The position numbers were made by a program, and so were the translations under genes. This document shows, in pieces, positions 9,556-19,560 of a stretch of 64,000 bases of DNA (positions are counted from its first letter, which is position 1; each line of letters opens with the position of its first letter). Below the pieces are notes generated by a model. That model was given only the letters and a program-made list of their open reading frames with translations. It was not told the origin of the DNA and ran no database searches. This DNA comes from Burkholderiales bacterium (GTDB lineage Bacteria; Pseudomonadota; Gammaproteobacteria; Burkholderiales; JAEUOS01): NCBI GenBank assembly GCA_016790635.1, contig JAEUOR010000035.1, forward strand, positions 62,001-126,000, read 5' to 3'.

Positions 9556-9852
9556 TTGAATACGCTGGTCGACTATTTCATCTACTACCGGATAGCGCGA
9601 GCGGCCGAAGGTGAATACGTTCCCGTGGCGGTTGCGATGCAGTCCGAGATACTGCGCCGCACCAGTGTGCGCGGCAGGCTCAAGCGCAAGTCGGGAAGCG
9701 ATGACACCTGGATGGAAATCTACGAGGGTGTGCACCAGCGCCTGCTCTTCGAGGCGACCCTGGCCGACTGCGTGATCCGGTTCGGGCTCGATGCGTTCCT
9801 GGCCAATGGCGGGGAGCGTCACGTCGAGATTTTTCACGACCCTCTGGCCTGA
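9556..9852 (+). CDS. DUF4936 family protein
   Basis: A small, probably cytoplasmic protein with the sequence YFIYYRIARAAEGEY at its N-terminus and WMEIYEGV near the middle, matching DUF4936, a family largely confined to Betaproteobacteria. The function is unknown. The frame is open from 9418, overlapping ygfZ, but the family begins just before the YFIYYR strand. TTG 9556 with AGGTCAG upstream is the best start (98 aa). It lies between ygfZ and the NRDE gene in one transcriptional direction. Confidence 0.75.
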   Translation: MNTLVDYFIYYRIARAAEGEYVPVAVAMQSEILRRTSVRGRLKRKSGSDDTWMEIYEGVHQRLLFEATLADCVIRFGLDAFLANGGERHVEIFHDPLA

Positions 9853-9858
9853 TCTCCC

Positions 9859-10623
9859 ATGTGCCTGATCGCATTTGCTCTGGATTCGGTGCCGGGATAT
9901 CGCCTGCTGGTTGCTGCCAACCGCGACGAGTTCCACTCCCGACCGACTGCACCGGCAGCCCACTGGCATGACGCACCGGGGGTATTCGCGGGGCGCGACC
10001 TGCGCGAGGGCGGTACCTGGATGGGGCTTGCGCTGGGCGGGCGCTTCGCCGCCCTCACCAATCATCGCAACGGCGCACCCGCCGGGCGCGCACCCCGCTC
10101 GCGCGGGCATCTGGTGGCTCAGTTCCTGCGCACCGACGCGGACGCCGAAGCCTATGCCGACCAAGTCGGGCGCGAGCGGCGTGACTACAACGGATTCAAC
10201 CTGCTGGTAGGTTGCAAGGGGGAATTCTGGGTGATCGCCGATGATGACGCGCCGCGGCGGGTCGAGCGCGGACTGCACACCCTGAGTAACGCCAGGCTGG
10301 ACACGCCTTGGCCCAAGGCCACCGGACTGGCTGCCGACGTGGCCTCGGCGACACGTGCAGGCAGCGACGAAAACCATCTCTTCGCTGCCCTCTTTGCCGC
10401 CCTGGCCGACGCACGGCCAGCCGCAGAGGAGTCCTTGCCAGACACCGGCATCGGCATCATTCGCGAGCGTGAACTGTCGCCACGCATGATCGTCAACCCG
10501 GTCTACGGTACGCGCAGCGCCAGCGTGCTTGCCATCCGCAGCGATGGCAGTACACGCTTTGAAGAGACCAGTTTCGATGCAGAGGGACAGGTCATCGGGC
10601 GAATCGTGGCGGCACCCCGCTAG
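9859..10623 (+). CDS. NRDE-family (TANGO2-like) protein
   Basis: A 254-aa protein of the NRDE/TANGO2 family, named for the N21-R22-D23-E24 motif seen here in LLVAANRDEFHSRPT. The second residue is Cys (MCLIAF), as in Ntn-hydrolase-like members. GRDLREGGTWMGLA and FNLLVG are also family hallmarks. Eukaryotic TANGO2 has been linked to haem and lipid handling, but the bacterial role is not settled. It starts 7 bp after the DUF4936 gene. Confidence 0.9.
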   Translation: MCLIAFALDSVPGYRLLVAANRDEFHSRPTAPAAHWHDAPGVFAGRDLREGGTWMGLALGGRFAALTNHRNGAPAGRAPRSRGHLVAQFLRTDADAEAYADQVGRERRDYNGFNLLVGCKGEFWVIADDDAPRRVERGLHTLSNARLDTPWPKATGLAADVASATRAGSDENHLFAALFAALADARPAAEESLPDTGIGIIRERELSPRMIVNPVYGTRSASVLAIRSDGSTRFEETSFDAEGQVIGRIVAAPR

Positions 10624-10661
10624 CCACACGCGTCCGCTCGACCCGGGTTGGGACCACCATC

Positions 10662-13025
10662 GTGCGCCTGGCCTTTTGCGGATTCGCCCTGGGCTGCGCC
10701 TGGGTGCAGACGCTCGCCGCCCTCCCCGGGGGGCGCAGCGTGCTCGCCGTCGTGGGGCTCGCAGGTGCCTGCCTGGCTCTTGCGCTATATGTGGAACGCG
10801 CGTCGCTTCGCCTGGTCACGCTCGCTATTTGCGGCATCGCCATGGGCTTTCTCTGGGCGGTGGGCATGGCGCAGTGGCGCCTGGCCGATCGGCTGGATCC
10901 GGCCTGGGAGGGGCGCGACATTGATCTGGTTGGTGTGGTGGCCTCGCTGCCACAGGTGTTGGAGCGCGGTGTGCGCTTCGAGTTCGCCGTCGAGCATGTA
11001 CAGACACCCGGCGCGGTTGTGCCACAACGTATCCTGCTCGGCTGGTACGCCCCGGGGACGGTTGAGGATCCGGCCGCGCTGCCTCCGGTCAAGGCAGGTC
11101 AGCGGCGCGCGCTGCGCGTGCGCCTGAAGCTTCCGCACGGTAGCGCCAATCCGCATGGCTTCGACTACGAAGCCTGGCTGCTCGAGCGCGGCATTCGCGC
11201 CACCGGACTGGTGCGCCCGCCACGCGAGGCGTGCGCGAGCGCCGATCCCACGTTGCTTGCTCCATTCGCCTTCACGCCGGCAACAATGATTCACGCTGCG
11301 CGCGAGCGCATTCGCGAACGCATGCAGACAGCGCTGACCGGCGCAGCCCACGGCGGTGTGCTGATCGCGCTGGCCATCGGCGACCAGCGTGCCATCGACA
11401 GTGACGACTGGAAGACCTTCATGCGCACCGGGGTCGGACATCTGATGAGCATCTCCGGCCTGCATGTGACCATGATTGGCAGCCTGGCGGGCTGGCTGGT
11501 GGCAACCCTGTGGCGCCGCAGTGCGCGCCTGGGCCTCGCCCTGCCGGCGCAACTCGCCGGCATCGCGGCCGGCTTCCTGGCGGCTCTCGTCTATTGCCTC
11601 CTGGCCGGCTTCGCCGTGCCGGCCCAGCGCACTCTCTACATGCTTGCCGTCGCCGCCTGGGCGCTGTGGCGCGGCTGGTTCGGCGCTCCAACCCGGGTGC
11701 TGGCCATCGCGCTGGTGCTGGTGTGCGTGGTCGACCCCTGGGCTCCGCTGGCGCCGGGCTTCTGGCTGTCGTTCGGGGCAGTAGCGCTACTCCTCCTGGC
11801 TGCGCTGCCGGGAGAGCGCCGCCACTGGCTCGCGCGCGCGGCCGGCGCCCAGGCCGCTGTCACGCTGGGCCTGGTGCCGCTCACCCTGGCGCTATTTCAG
11901 CAGGTCTCGCTGGCGGGCCCGTTGGCCAACGCCATCGCCATCCCGGTCGTGAGCTTCATCGTCACACCGCTGGCACTCCTGGCGGCTTTGCTGCCGGTGC
12001 CCGGCATCGCCACGCTTGCACACGAAATCATGGCGCTGCTGATGATTCCCCTGGATGCGATGTCGGCACTCGACTGGGCCGTATGGCAACGCGGCGCGGC
12101 GCCGATGTGGACCGTGTTGCTGGCAATGGCCGGTGCGCTCTGGTGCCTCATCCCCTGGTGGTGGCACTGGCGGGTTCTGGGCGTGATCTGGATGCTGCCC
12201 CTGCTTGTACATCCGATGGCGCGCCCCGCACCTGGCGATCTGTGGATGACGGTGCTCGATGTCGGTCAGGGACTCGCGGTCGTCGCACGTACTGCCCATC
12301 GCACGCTGGTCTTCGACACCGGCCCTCGCTACACCCCGGAGGCCGACAGCGGCAATCGCATCCTGGTCCCCTATCTGCGCGGCGAGGGAATCATGCGGCT
12401 CGATGGCCTGGTCGTCAGCCACGACGACAATGATCACAGCGGTGGCGCCGTCTCGACCATGCAGGCGGTGGTACCGGACTGGCTCGCATCCCCATTGCCG
12501 GATGATCACCCTGTCGCATCAGCCGCCCTCGTCCGGCGGCGCTGCCTGGAGGGTAATGCTTGGGAGTGGGATGGCGTGCGCTTCGAGTTCCTGCATCCGT
12601 CCGCGCAGGACTACGCACGACCGGACAAAACCAGCGACAACGCACGCAGCTGCGTTCTGCGCATCACCGCGCATGGTCGCAGCATCTTGTTGCCGGCCGA
12701 CATCGAACGCGACGTCGAGGCGCGCCTCGCAACCGACCCGGCACGGATCAGAAGTGCAGTCCTGGTTGTTCCACATCACGGCAGCCGCAGTTCTTCGACA
12801 CCGGATTTCGTTTCCGCCGTCGCGCCGGAAATCGCAATCGTCACTGCCGGCTACCGCAACAGGTTTCGCCACCCGGCTCCTGAAGTCGTCGAGCGCTATG
12901 CGGCACGCGGCACCCGCCTGTTGCGTACCGAAAGGGATGGTGCCGTGCGCGTCGAGTTCACAAATCACGGCATCCAGACCCGTGCCTGGCGCGAAGAACG
13001 CCCGCGCTACTGGTCCGGGCGCTAG
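10662..13025 (+). CDS. comEC: ComEC/Rec2 DNA-uptake channel protein
   Basis: The inner-membrane channel that carries single-stranded DNA into the cytoplasm during natural transformation. The 787-aa protein starts at GTG. It has an N-terminal membrane and DUF4131 region, a central competence domain with many transmembrane helices (about 230-520; HLMSISGLHVTMIG), and a C-terminal metallo-beta-lactamase-like domain with LDVGQG and H587-DDND-H592-SGG. Both domains are intact. Other competence genes are not in the window. Confidence 0.95.
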   Translation: MRLAFCGFALGCAWVQTLAALPGGRSVLAVVGLAGACLALALYVERASLRLVTLAICGIAMGFLWAVGMAQWRLADRLDPAWEGRDIDLVGVVASLPQVLERGVRFEFAVEHVQTPGAVVPQRILLGWYAPGTVEDPAALPPVKAGQRRALRVRLKLPHGSANPHGFDYEAWLLERGIRATGLVRPPREACASADPTLLAPFAFTPATMIHAARERIRERMQTALTGAAHGGVLIALAIGDQRAIDSDDWKTFMRTGVGHLMSISGLHVTMIGSLAGWLVATLWRRSARLGLALPAQLAGIAAGFLAALVYCLLAGFAVPAQRTLYMLAVAAWALWRGWFGAPTRVLAIALVLVCVVDPWAPLAPGFWLSFGAVALLLLAALPGERRHWLARAAGAQAAVTLGLVPLTLALFQQVSLAGPLANAIAIPVVSFIVTPLALLAALLPVPGIATLAHEIMALLMIPLDAMSALDWAVWQRGAAPMWTVLLAMAGALWCLIPWWWHWRVLGVIWMLPLLVHPMARPAPGDLWMTVLDVGQGLAVVARTAHRTLVFDTGPRYTPEADSGNRILVPYLRGEGIMRLDGLVVSHDDNDHSGGAVSTMQAVVPDWLASPLPDDHPVASAALVRRRCLEGNAWEWDGVRFEFLHPSAQDYARPDKTSDNARSCVLRITAHGRSILLPADIERDVEARLATDPARIRSAVLVVPHHGSRSSSTPDFVSAVAPEIAIVTAGYRNRFRHPAPEVVERYAARGTRLLRTERDGAVRVEFTNHGIQTRAWREERPRYWSGR

Positions 13026-13121
13026 GATCGGGACTGACTTTCTGCAGGCCCTTGGCGTTTACCCGCATAGGCCGGCTGGCTTTCTCGGCATAGACTGCGC
13101 CCCCATCATTGCGAGGCTCCC

Positions 13122-14102
13122 ATGACCCTGACTCGTCGCGCTCTTCTGACCTTAGCCGTTGCCGGCTCGGTCGCTGCCATGCCTGCTGCCGCGCAGACCT
13201 TTCCAATTCCCGGCAAGCCGATCCGCATCGTGGTCCCCTTCCCCGCCGGCGGACAAACCGACATCCAGGCGCGCTTCCTCGCCCAACGCATGCAGACTGC
13301 ACTGGGCAATTCGGTCGTGGTGGACAACAAGTCGGGCGCCTCGACCATCATCGGCACGCAGGACGTCATCCGCTCGGCGCCAGATGGGCATACCATCCTC
13401 TACACGATTGCGGTGACCGGAGCCCAGAACCCGCACCTGTTCAGCAAGCTGCCCTACGACCCGCTGAAGGACCTGACCCCGGTCATGTTTGCGGCGCGTT
13501 CCGGCACCGTGCTGGTGGTACCCGCATCCTCGCCCTTCAAGACGGTCAGGGAACTGATCGATCATGCCCGTGCCAACCCGGGCAAGCTCAACTTCGGTTC
13601 GTTCTCCCTGGGCTCGACTTCGCACTTGAACGGCGAGTTGCTCAAGATCAACGCCGGCATCGACATCGTGCACGTGCCTTTCCGAGGCTCGGCCGATGCC
13701 ATCGTCGCCCTGCTCGGCGGCCAGGTGCAGATGCTCTTCGACGGCCCGACCACGGCGCTGACCAATGCGGCTGCGGGCAAGGTGCGCATGCTGGGCGTGG
13801 CCAACACACCCAACTTCGGACCGCTGAAAAGCGTGCCGACCATGGCGGAAGCAGGCGTACCGGGGCTGGACATTTCCGGGGGCATGCAATTCTTCGGGCC
13901 GGCCGGCATGTCACGCGATGTCCTGCAGCGCGTCAATGCGGCTCTCGCGGCCGCCCTCAAGACCCCCGAGGCCGAGAAGCTCTACCTCGAGGGCGGCACC
14001 GAGATCGTTGCCTCCTCGCCGGAGGAGCACACGCGGCTTTTCCGCGACCAGTACGAGCGTTGGGGCGCGATCATCCGCAAGCTCAACATCAAGCTCGACT
14101 GA
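13122..14102 (+). CDS. Bug-family periplasmic substrate-binding protein
   Basis: A 326-aa tripartite-tricarboxylate-transporter receptor of the Bug family, which is greatly expanded in Burkholderiales. The N-terminus MTLTRRALLTLAVAGSVAAM is a signal peptide ending near PAAAQ. The mature part shows PIRIVVPFPAGGQTD, VVVDNKSGAS and FGPAGMSRDVLQRVN, all Bug signatures. No TctA/TctB membrane genes are nearby, so it is an orphan receptor. The ligand cannot be read from the sequence. It is followed by a sulfhydrylase gene. Confidence 0.93.
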   Translation: MTLTRRALLTLAVAGSVAAMPAAAQTFPIPGKPIRIVVPFPAGGQTDIQARFLAQRMQTALGNSVVVDNKSGASTIIGTQDVIRSAPDGHTILYTIAVTGAQNPHLFSKLPYDPLKDLTPVMFAARSGTVLVVPASSPFKTVRELIDHARANPGKLNFGSFSLGSTSHLNGELLKINAGIDIVHVPFRGSADAIVALLGGQVQMLFDGPTTALTNAAAGKVRMLGVANTPNFGPLKSVPTMAEAGVPGLDISGGMQFFGPAGMSRDVLQRVNAALAAALKTPEAEKLYLEGGTEIVASSPEEHTRLFRDQYERWGAIIRKLNIKLD

Positions 14103-14314
14103 GGCGCCTCCAAGGCCGTCCCGGCGGCCTTGGCCAGGCGCAGATCATCGGGCCTCGCATCGCGAGTGCGGGGCCACGGTGCCTGCGGATGCGCGGGCGC
14201 TGAGACTGCACGCCCAAGTCGCACATGCCGCCGCCCGGTCCGGGCAATTTGCGGCATTATTCGGGCCACGCGCATGCCGGACGTCCAGCGCTTCCAACCG
14301 ATTCGGAGGAGAAG

Positions 14315-15586
14315 ATGAAATTCGAGACCATTGCCGTCCACGGCGGCTACAAACCCGATCCCACCACCCACGCTGTGGCGGTACCCATCTACCAGACCGT
14401 CGCCTACGCATTCGACAACACGCAGCACGGCGCCGACCTGTTCGACCTGAAGGTGCCTGGCAACATCTACACCCGCATCATGAATCCGACCCAGGACGTG
14501 CTGGAACAGCGCGTCGCGGCGATGGAAGGCGGCATCGCGGCGCTGGCCTTGTCCTCCGGGCAGGCGGCTGTGACCTACGCGATCCAGACCATCGCTGAAG
14601 CGGGCGACAATATCGTCGCTTCCTCGGCACTGTACGGCGGCACCTACAACCTCTTTGCCCACACCCTCCCGCAGTTCGGCATCGAAGGCCGCTTTGCCGA
14701 CTACCGCGAGCCGGGCTCGTTCGAGAAATTGATCGATGGCAAGACCAAGGCGGTCTTCGTCGAATCGATCGGCAACCCGTTGGGCAACATCACCGACTTT
14801 GCGGCGATTGCCGAGATCGCGCATCGCCACGGGGTACCGCTGATCGTCGACAACACCGTGCCCAGCCCCTATCTGCTGCGCCCGTTCGAGCACGGCGCCG
14901 ACATCGTCGTGCATTCGCTCACCAAGTACATGGGCGGACACGGCAATTCCATCGCCGGGGCGATCGTCGACTCCGGCAAATTCCCGTGGAAAGAACACAA
15001 GGCCAAGTTCAGGCGCTTGAACGAACCCGACGTCTCTTACCATGGCGTGGTCTATACCGACGCGCTGGGGCCGGCAGCCTATATCGGTCGCGCACGCGTG
15101 GTGCCGCTGCGCAACATGGGCGCGGCGATCTCGCCCTTCAATTCCTTCATGATCCTGCAGGGCATCGAGACCCTGCCCTTGCGCATGGAGCGCATCTGCG
15201 CCAATGCGTTGGCGGCAGCGCAGTACCTGAAGGGCCACTCCAAGGTCAAGTGGGTGCACTACGCCGGACTGCCCGAGGACCCGGCGCATGCCCTGGCGAA
15301 AAAATACATGGGCGGCCGTGCCTCGGGCCTCTTCACATTTGGTGTCTCTGGCGGCCGCGCAGGCGGCGCCCGCTTTCAGGACGCCTTGAAGCTCATCACG
15401 CGTCTGGTCAACATCGGCGACGCAAAGTCACTGGCCTGCCATCCCGCCTCCACGACCCACCGCCAACTTTCCAATGAGGAACTCGCCAAGGCAGGGGTCA
15501 GCGAGGATACGGTGCGACTGTCGATCGGCATCGAACATATCGACGACATTCGCGAGGACCTGGAGCAGGCGCTGGCGGCGGTGTAA
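14315..15586 (+). CDS. metY: O-acetylhomoserine aminocarboxypropyltransferase (MetY type)
   Basis: A PLP enzyme that makes homocysteine (or methionine) from O-acetylhomoserine and sulfide. It is 423 aa, with the PLP lysine K204 in [14 protein letters not shown], plus LSSGQAA, GGTYNLF and the C-terminal [10 protein letters not shown] motif that distinguishes this branch of the Cys/Met metabolism family. The start at 14315 is set by a strong CGGAGGAGAAG ribosome site; an upstream open frame to 14225 has no support. It is preceded by a Bug receptor. Confidence 0.93.
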   Translation: MKFETIAVHGGYKPDPTTHAVAVPIYQTVAYAFDNTQHGADLFDLKVPGNIYTRIMNPTQDVLEQRVAAMEGGIAALALSSGQAAVTYAIQTIAEAGDNIVASSALYGGTYNLFAHTLPQFGIEGRFADYREPGSFEKLIDGKTKAVFVESIGNPLGNITDFAAIAEIAHRHGVPLIVDNTVPSPYLLRPFEHGADIVVHSLTKYMGGHGNSIAGAIVDSGKFPWKEHKAKFRRLNEPDVSYHGVVYTDALGPAAYIGRARVVPLRNMGAAISPFNSFMILQGIETLPLRMERICANALAAAQYLKGHSKVKWVHYAGLPEDPAHALAKKYMGGRASGLFTFGVSGGRAGGARFQDALKLITRLVNIGDAKSLACHPASTTHRQLSNEELAKAGVSEDTVRLSIGIEHIDDIREDLEQALAAV

Positions 15587-15639
15587 CGGACGTTGTGCCA
15601 CCATGACGATGCCGTGCCGACGTGCCGCCGTCAGGTCCG

Positions 15640-18060
15640 ATGAGCGCTAGCACCGGGCAAGCGACGGCGGCGCAGGATCCGCAGGTGCGCCGCGGCCGCC
15701 TGTTCCGCCGCTACTTCCTGTTCATCATGGCGCTGGTGTGCGGCGCACTGCTGGCCAGCGGCGGCATCAGCCTGTACGGGTCCTACCAGGAGAACAAGCT
15801 GGCGCTGGCGCGCCTGGAGAAGGAAAAGGCGGTCGCCGCCGCCGCGCGCATCGAGCAATTCATCAAAGGTATCGAGCAGCAACTTGGCTTCGCTGCCCTG
15901 CCACAGCTCGGCAGTGAGGGCGTGGAGCAACGTCGCGTCGAATTCCTCAAGCTGCTGCGCCAGGCGCCGGCGGTCACGGACATCACCCAGCTCGACGACC
16001 GCGGCCAGGAAGCGCTGACGGTCTCGCGCCTGGCTATGGACAACGTCGGTGCATCCAAGGACCGTGCCCTCGACCCGGCCTTTCTCAATGCCAGGCCGGG
16101 CAAGCCGTGGATCGGCCCGGTCTACTTTCGCAAGGAGACCGAGCCGTACTTCACCGTCGGGGTGCGCGCCGGCACGGGCGTGACGGTGGCCGAGGTCAAT
16201 CTCAAGTTCGTCTGGGATGTGGTCTCGCGCATCCGTATCGGCGAAGCGGGCAAGGCCTATGTGATCGATGCCGGGGGCGCCCTGGTGGCCGACCCTGACA
16301 TCGGCCTGGTGCTGCGCAAGACCGATGTTTCCAATCTCGAGCAGATCAAGGCCGCGCTCAATGCCAAGAGCAACGATGAGCCGGCAATGGTGGCCCGTTC
16401 GGTGAACGGAACCGAGGTCCTCACCGCGTGGGCGCCGATTGAAACCCTCGGCTGGCAGGTGTTCGTCGAGCAGCCGGTGTCCGAGGTGTACGCCACGCTC
16501 AACGCCTCCATCGTGCGCACCGGGCTTCTGCTCCTGATCGGCCTGGCGGTCTCTGCGATCGTCTCGACCTTCCTGGCGCGCTCCATGGTGCGGCCGATCC
16601 GCGTGCTGCAGGAGGGTGCGCAACGCATCGGCGAAGGTGAACTCGACCAGAGAATCGAGGTTCGCACCAACGACGAACTCGAAACCCTGGCCGAGCAATT
16701 CAACCAAATGACGGCGCGATTGCGTGAGTCTTATGCCGGCCTTGAGCGCAAGGTCGAAGAGCGCACCGCCGCACTGGAACGTTCGCTCGAGCATCGAACC
16801 GCCACCGCCGAAATCCTGCGCGTGATCAGCCAATCCATGGACGATCCCAGGCCGGTGTTCCAGGCGATCACGGAACGAACCTCGAAACTGTTCGGCGGAG
16901 AACAGATTGCCTTGCTATTGGCCGAAGGCGACAAGCTCCTGCTCGGTGGTGCGGCTGGAGACACGGCATTGAGCCCTGCCGTCCGCGATGAGATCGCGGC
17001 GAAATATTTTCCCAAACCGCTGACCCGCGAAACCAGCTCCGGGCTGGCGATCCTCGACCGCCGCGTGGTGGAGATCGCCGATGTCGAGGCTCCGGAAATC
17101 ATTGCATCGATGCCCAACTTGATCGGGCTCATGCGCGCCAGTGGCTACCGGTCCGAACTGTGCGTGCCCATGATCCGCGGCGACCAAGCCATCGGCACGA
17201 TCAGCGTCAACCGGACCACGGTGGGCGGTTTCAGTGCGACCGAAGTCGAGCTGCTCAAGACCTTCGCCGACCAGGCTGTCATCGCCATCGAGAACGCGCG
17301 CCTGTTCAACGAAATCCGCGAAAAGAGCCGCCAGCTCGAGCTGGCCAACCAGCACAAGTCCGAGTTCCTGGCCAACATGAGCCATGAACTGCGCACGCCG
17401 TTGAATGCCGTGATCGGCTTCTCCGAGGTGCTCAGCGAGGGCATGTTCGGCGAGCTGAACGAAAAGCAACTCGACTATGTGCAGGACATCCATGCCTCCG
17501 GTCGCCACCTGCTGTCCTTGATCAACGACATCCTCGACCTCTCCAAGATCGAGGCCGGGCGCATGGAGTTGGAGGTCGGCAGCTTCGACCTGCCGTCCGC
17601 CATCGGCAACGCCGTCACCCTGGTGCGCGAGCGCGCGCAGCGCCATGGCATCGAGCTCAAGACTGAGGTAGGCGACGACCTGGGCGAATGCCGTGGCGAT
17701 GAACGCAAGTTCAAGCAGATCATGTTGAACTTGCTCTCCAACGCGGTCAAATTTACCGGGGATGGCGGGCGCGTCACGGTTGCCTGCCATCGCAACGGCG
17801 AGACGATCGAAGTATCGGTCGCAGACACCGGCATCGGCATCGCGCCAGAGGACCAGCCCAAGGTGTTCGAGGAGTTCGTGCAGGTCGGTTCCAACTACGC
17901 GACCAAGCGCGAAGGCACCGGCCTCGGCCTGCCGCTTGCCAGGCGCTTCGTCGAGCTGCACGGCGGGCGCATGTGGCTGGAAAGCACTCCCGGCGCGGGA
18001 TCGACCTTCTTTTTCTCCCTGCCCCTGCAGCAAGGGGCCCAAGAAGAGGCTGCCGCATGA
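15640..18060 (+). CDS. membrane sensor histidine kinase (Cache-HAMP-GAF-HisKA-HATPase)
   Basis: An 806-aa sensor kinase. Order: helix about 25-50, a periplasmic double-Cache-like sensor (about 50-290), a second helix (about 293-315), HAMP (about 315-365), a short coiled coil, GAF (about 410-555), HisKA with phospho-accepting His582 in SHELRTPLN, and an HATPase domain with NLLSNAVKFT, DTGIGI and GTGLGL. No receiver is attached; two receiver proteins follow, each overlapping by ATGA. GTG 15622 is an alternative start. The signal sensed is unknown. Confidence 0.95.
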   Translation: MSASTGQATAAQDPQVRRGRLFRRYFLFIMALVCGALLASGGISLYGSYQENKLALARLEKEKAVAAAARIEQFIKGIEQQLGFAALPQLGSEGVEQRRVEFLKLLRQAPAVTDITQLDDRGQEALTVSRLAMDNVGASKDRALDPAFLNARPGKPWIGPVYFRKETEPYFTVGVRAGTGVTVAEVNLKFVWDVVSRIRIGEAGKAYVIDAGGALVADPDIGLVLRKTDVSNLEQIKAALNAKSNDEPAMVARSVNGTEVLTAWAPIETLGWQVFVEQPVSEVYATLNASIVRTGLLLLIGLAVSAIVSTFLARSMVRPIRVLQEGAQRIGEGELDQRIEVRTNDELETLAEQFNQMTARLRESYAGLERKVEERTAALERSLEHRTATAEILRVISQSMDDPRPVFQAITERTSKLFGGEQIALLLAEGDKLLLGGAAGDTALSPAVRDEIAAKYFPKPLTRETSSGLAILDRRVVEIADVEAPEIIASMPNLIGLMRASGYRSELCVPMIRGDQAIGTISVNRTTVGGFSATEVELLKTFADQAVIAIENARLFNEIREKSRQLELANQHKSEFLANMSHELRTPLNAVIGFSEVLSEGMFGELNEKQLDYVQDIHASGRHLLSLINDILDLSKIEAGRMELEVGSFDLPSAIGNAVTLVRERAQRHGIELKTEVGDDLGECRGDERKFKQIMLNLLSNAVKFTGDGGRVTVACHRNGETIEVSVADTGIGIAPEDQPKVFEEFVQVGSNYATKREGTGLGLPLARRFVELHGGRMWLESTPGAGSTFFFSLPLQQGAQEEAAA

Positions 18061-18431
18061 GCACCATCCTCATCGTCGAAGACAACGAGAAGAACATGAA
18101 GCTCCTGCGCGACGTGCTGGGCTTCAAGGGCTACTCCGTGCTTGAAGCTGTCGACGGCGAAACCGGCGTCGCGCTGGCCTGCGAGCATCTGCCCGACCTG
18201 GTGCTGATGGACATCCAGCTGCCGGGCATCAACGGCGTGGAAGCCCTGAAGCGGATTCGCACCAATGCGGCTGCCGCGAAGATCCCGATCATCGCGGTGA
18301 CTGCCTCGGTCATGGACCAGGACCGCCGCCAGATCATCGAGGCGGGTTTCGACGGCTTCGTCAGTAAGCCCGTCAACCTGAAAGAACTCATGGCCGCGGT
18401 GCAAAAGTCGATCGCCGAAGGTCGCGCATGA
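18057..18431 (+). CDS. stand-alone receiver protein (CheY/DivK-like)
   Basis: A 124-aa single-domain response regulator: acidic ED pair (ILIVEDNEKN), phospho-acceptor Asp in LVLMDIQLPGING, Thr/Ser switch in IIAVTAS and the conserved Lys in FVSKPVN. It has no output domain, so it probably relays phosphate or titrates the kinase, as DivK-type proteins do. The ATG overlaps the kinase stop, and its own stop overlaps the next ATG, so all three genes are translationally coupled. Confidence 0.94.
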   Translation: MSTILIVEDNEKNMKLLRDVLGFKGYSVLEAVDGETGVALACEHLPDLVLMDIQLPGINGVEALKRIRTNAAAAKIPIIAVTASVMDQDRRQIIEAGFDGFVSKPVNLKELMAAVQKSIAEGRA

Positions 18432-19543
18432 ACACCCCGCCGCGCGTGCTGGTGGTCGACGACACGCCTGCCAACGTCAAGCTGCTCGAAGGCATTCTCA
18501 CCTTCAAGGGCTTCGAGGTCGTGACCGCCGCCTCCGGCCCGGAAGGCCTGAAGAAGCTCGCAGAGTCACCGCCCGATATCGTGCTGCTCGACATCATGAT
18601 GCCGGGAATGAGCGGTTACGATGTCTGCAAGGCGATACGCTCCGAACCCGGGACCGCACTGCTGCCCGTGGTACTGGTGACCTCCCTCGATCCGCAAGGC
18701 GAGCGCATCAAGGGTATCGAGGCCGGCGCGGATGACTTTCTCACCAAGCCGATCAACCAGCCGGAACTGCTGGCACGGGTACGCTCGCTGTTGCGCATCA
18801 AGGAACTCACCGACAAGAGCGAGGCGCTCGCGCAGGAACTGGCGCAACTGAACGCCAGCCTGGAAGCGCGGGTGGCCGAACAGATGGAGCAACTGGAGCG
18901 CCTCGGGCGCCTGAAAAGCTTTTTCTCAGCCAACGTGGCGGAGGGCATACTCGCCGCCGGCGGCGCCAAGCTGCTGGAAACTCACCGACGCATGATCACG
19001 GTGGTTTTTCTTGACCTGCGCGGCTTCACGGCGTTCACCGATACGAACGAGCCTGAAGAGGTCATGGAAGTGCTGTCGGAATACCATCGCGTCGCCGGTG
19101 CGGCGGTGACCCGCTGGGGCGGCACGGTGGAACGCTTTGCCGGCGACGGCATCATGATCTTTTTCAATGATCCCATCCCCATGGACGACCCCACCGGTCA
19201 CGCGCTGGCGATGGCGCTCGAAATACAGCGCGATTTCGCGCCGCACGCCGCCGCCTGGGCCAAGCGCGGCATAGAGCTGGGTCTGGGAATCGGGGTCGCG
19301 GAGGGCTACGCGACCCTGGGTGCCATCGGCTTCGAGGGGCGCTGGGACTACGCCGCCATCGGCAGCGTGACCAACCTCGCGGCGCGGCTGTGCGGCGAGG
19401 CCGCGGCCGGGCAGATCGTGACCGAACGGCGCGCGATGGCGCGCGCCGAAGCGCGTTTTGAATTCACCCCGGCCGAGGACCTGCAATTGAAAGGCATCAC
19501 CCGGCCAGTGGCAGCATTCCTTCTCATCGGCCCCAAAGCCTGA
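18428..19543 (+). CDS. response regulator fused to class III nucleotidyl cyclase
   Basis: A 371-aa protein with an N-terminal receiver (D11, D12, phospho-acceptor D55, K107), a coiled-coil linker (about 125-165), and a class III cyclase catalytic domain from about 186. The catalytic set looks complete: metal-binding D196 (FLDLRGFT) and D240 (FAGDGIMIFF), base-recognition region D307 (RWDYAAIG), and transition-state N316 and R320 (VTNLAAR). This suggests phosphorylation-controlled cAMP synthesis; cGMP cannot be excluded. It is the output end of the kinase operon. Confidence 0.93.
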   Translation: MNTPPRVLVVDDTPANVKLLEGILTFKGFEVVTAASGPEGLKKLAESPPDIVLLDIMMPGMSGYDVCKAIRSEPGTALLPVVLVTSLDPQGERIKGIEAGADDFLTKPINQPELLARVRSLLRIKELTDKSEALAQELAQLNASLEARVAEQMEQLERLGRLKSFFSANVAEGILAAGGAKLLETHRRMITVVFLDLRGFTAFTDTNEPEEVMEVLSEYHRVAGAAVTRWGGTVERFAGDGIMIFFNDPIPMDDPTGHALAMALEIQRDFAPHAAAWAKRGIELGLGIGVAEGYATLGAIGFEGRWDYAAIGSVTNLAARLCGEAAAGQIVTERRAMARAEARFEFTPAEDLQLKGITRPVAAFLLIGPKA

Positions 19544-19560
19544 TCGCCAGGGCGGCGCGC

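Noticed and set aside
12959..13302. Minus-strand frame across the end of comEC
   Set aside because: Shadow of comEC and the Bug signal region; basic, low-complexity product with no family.
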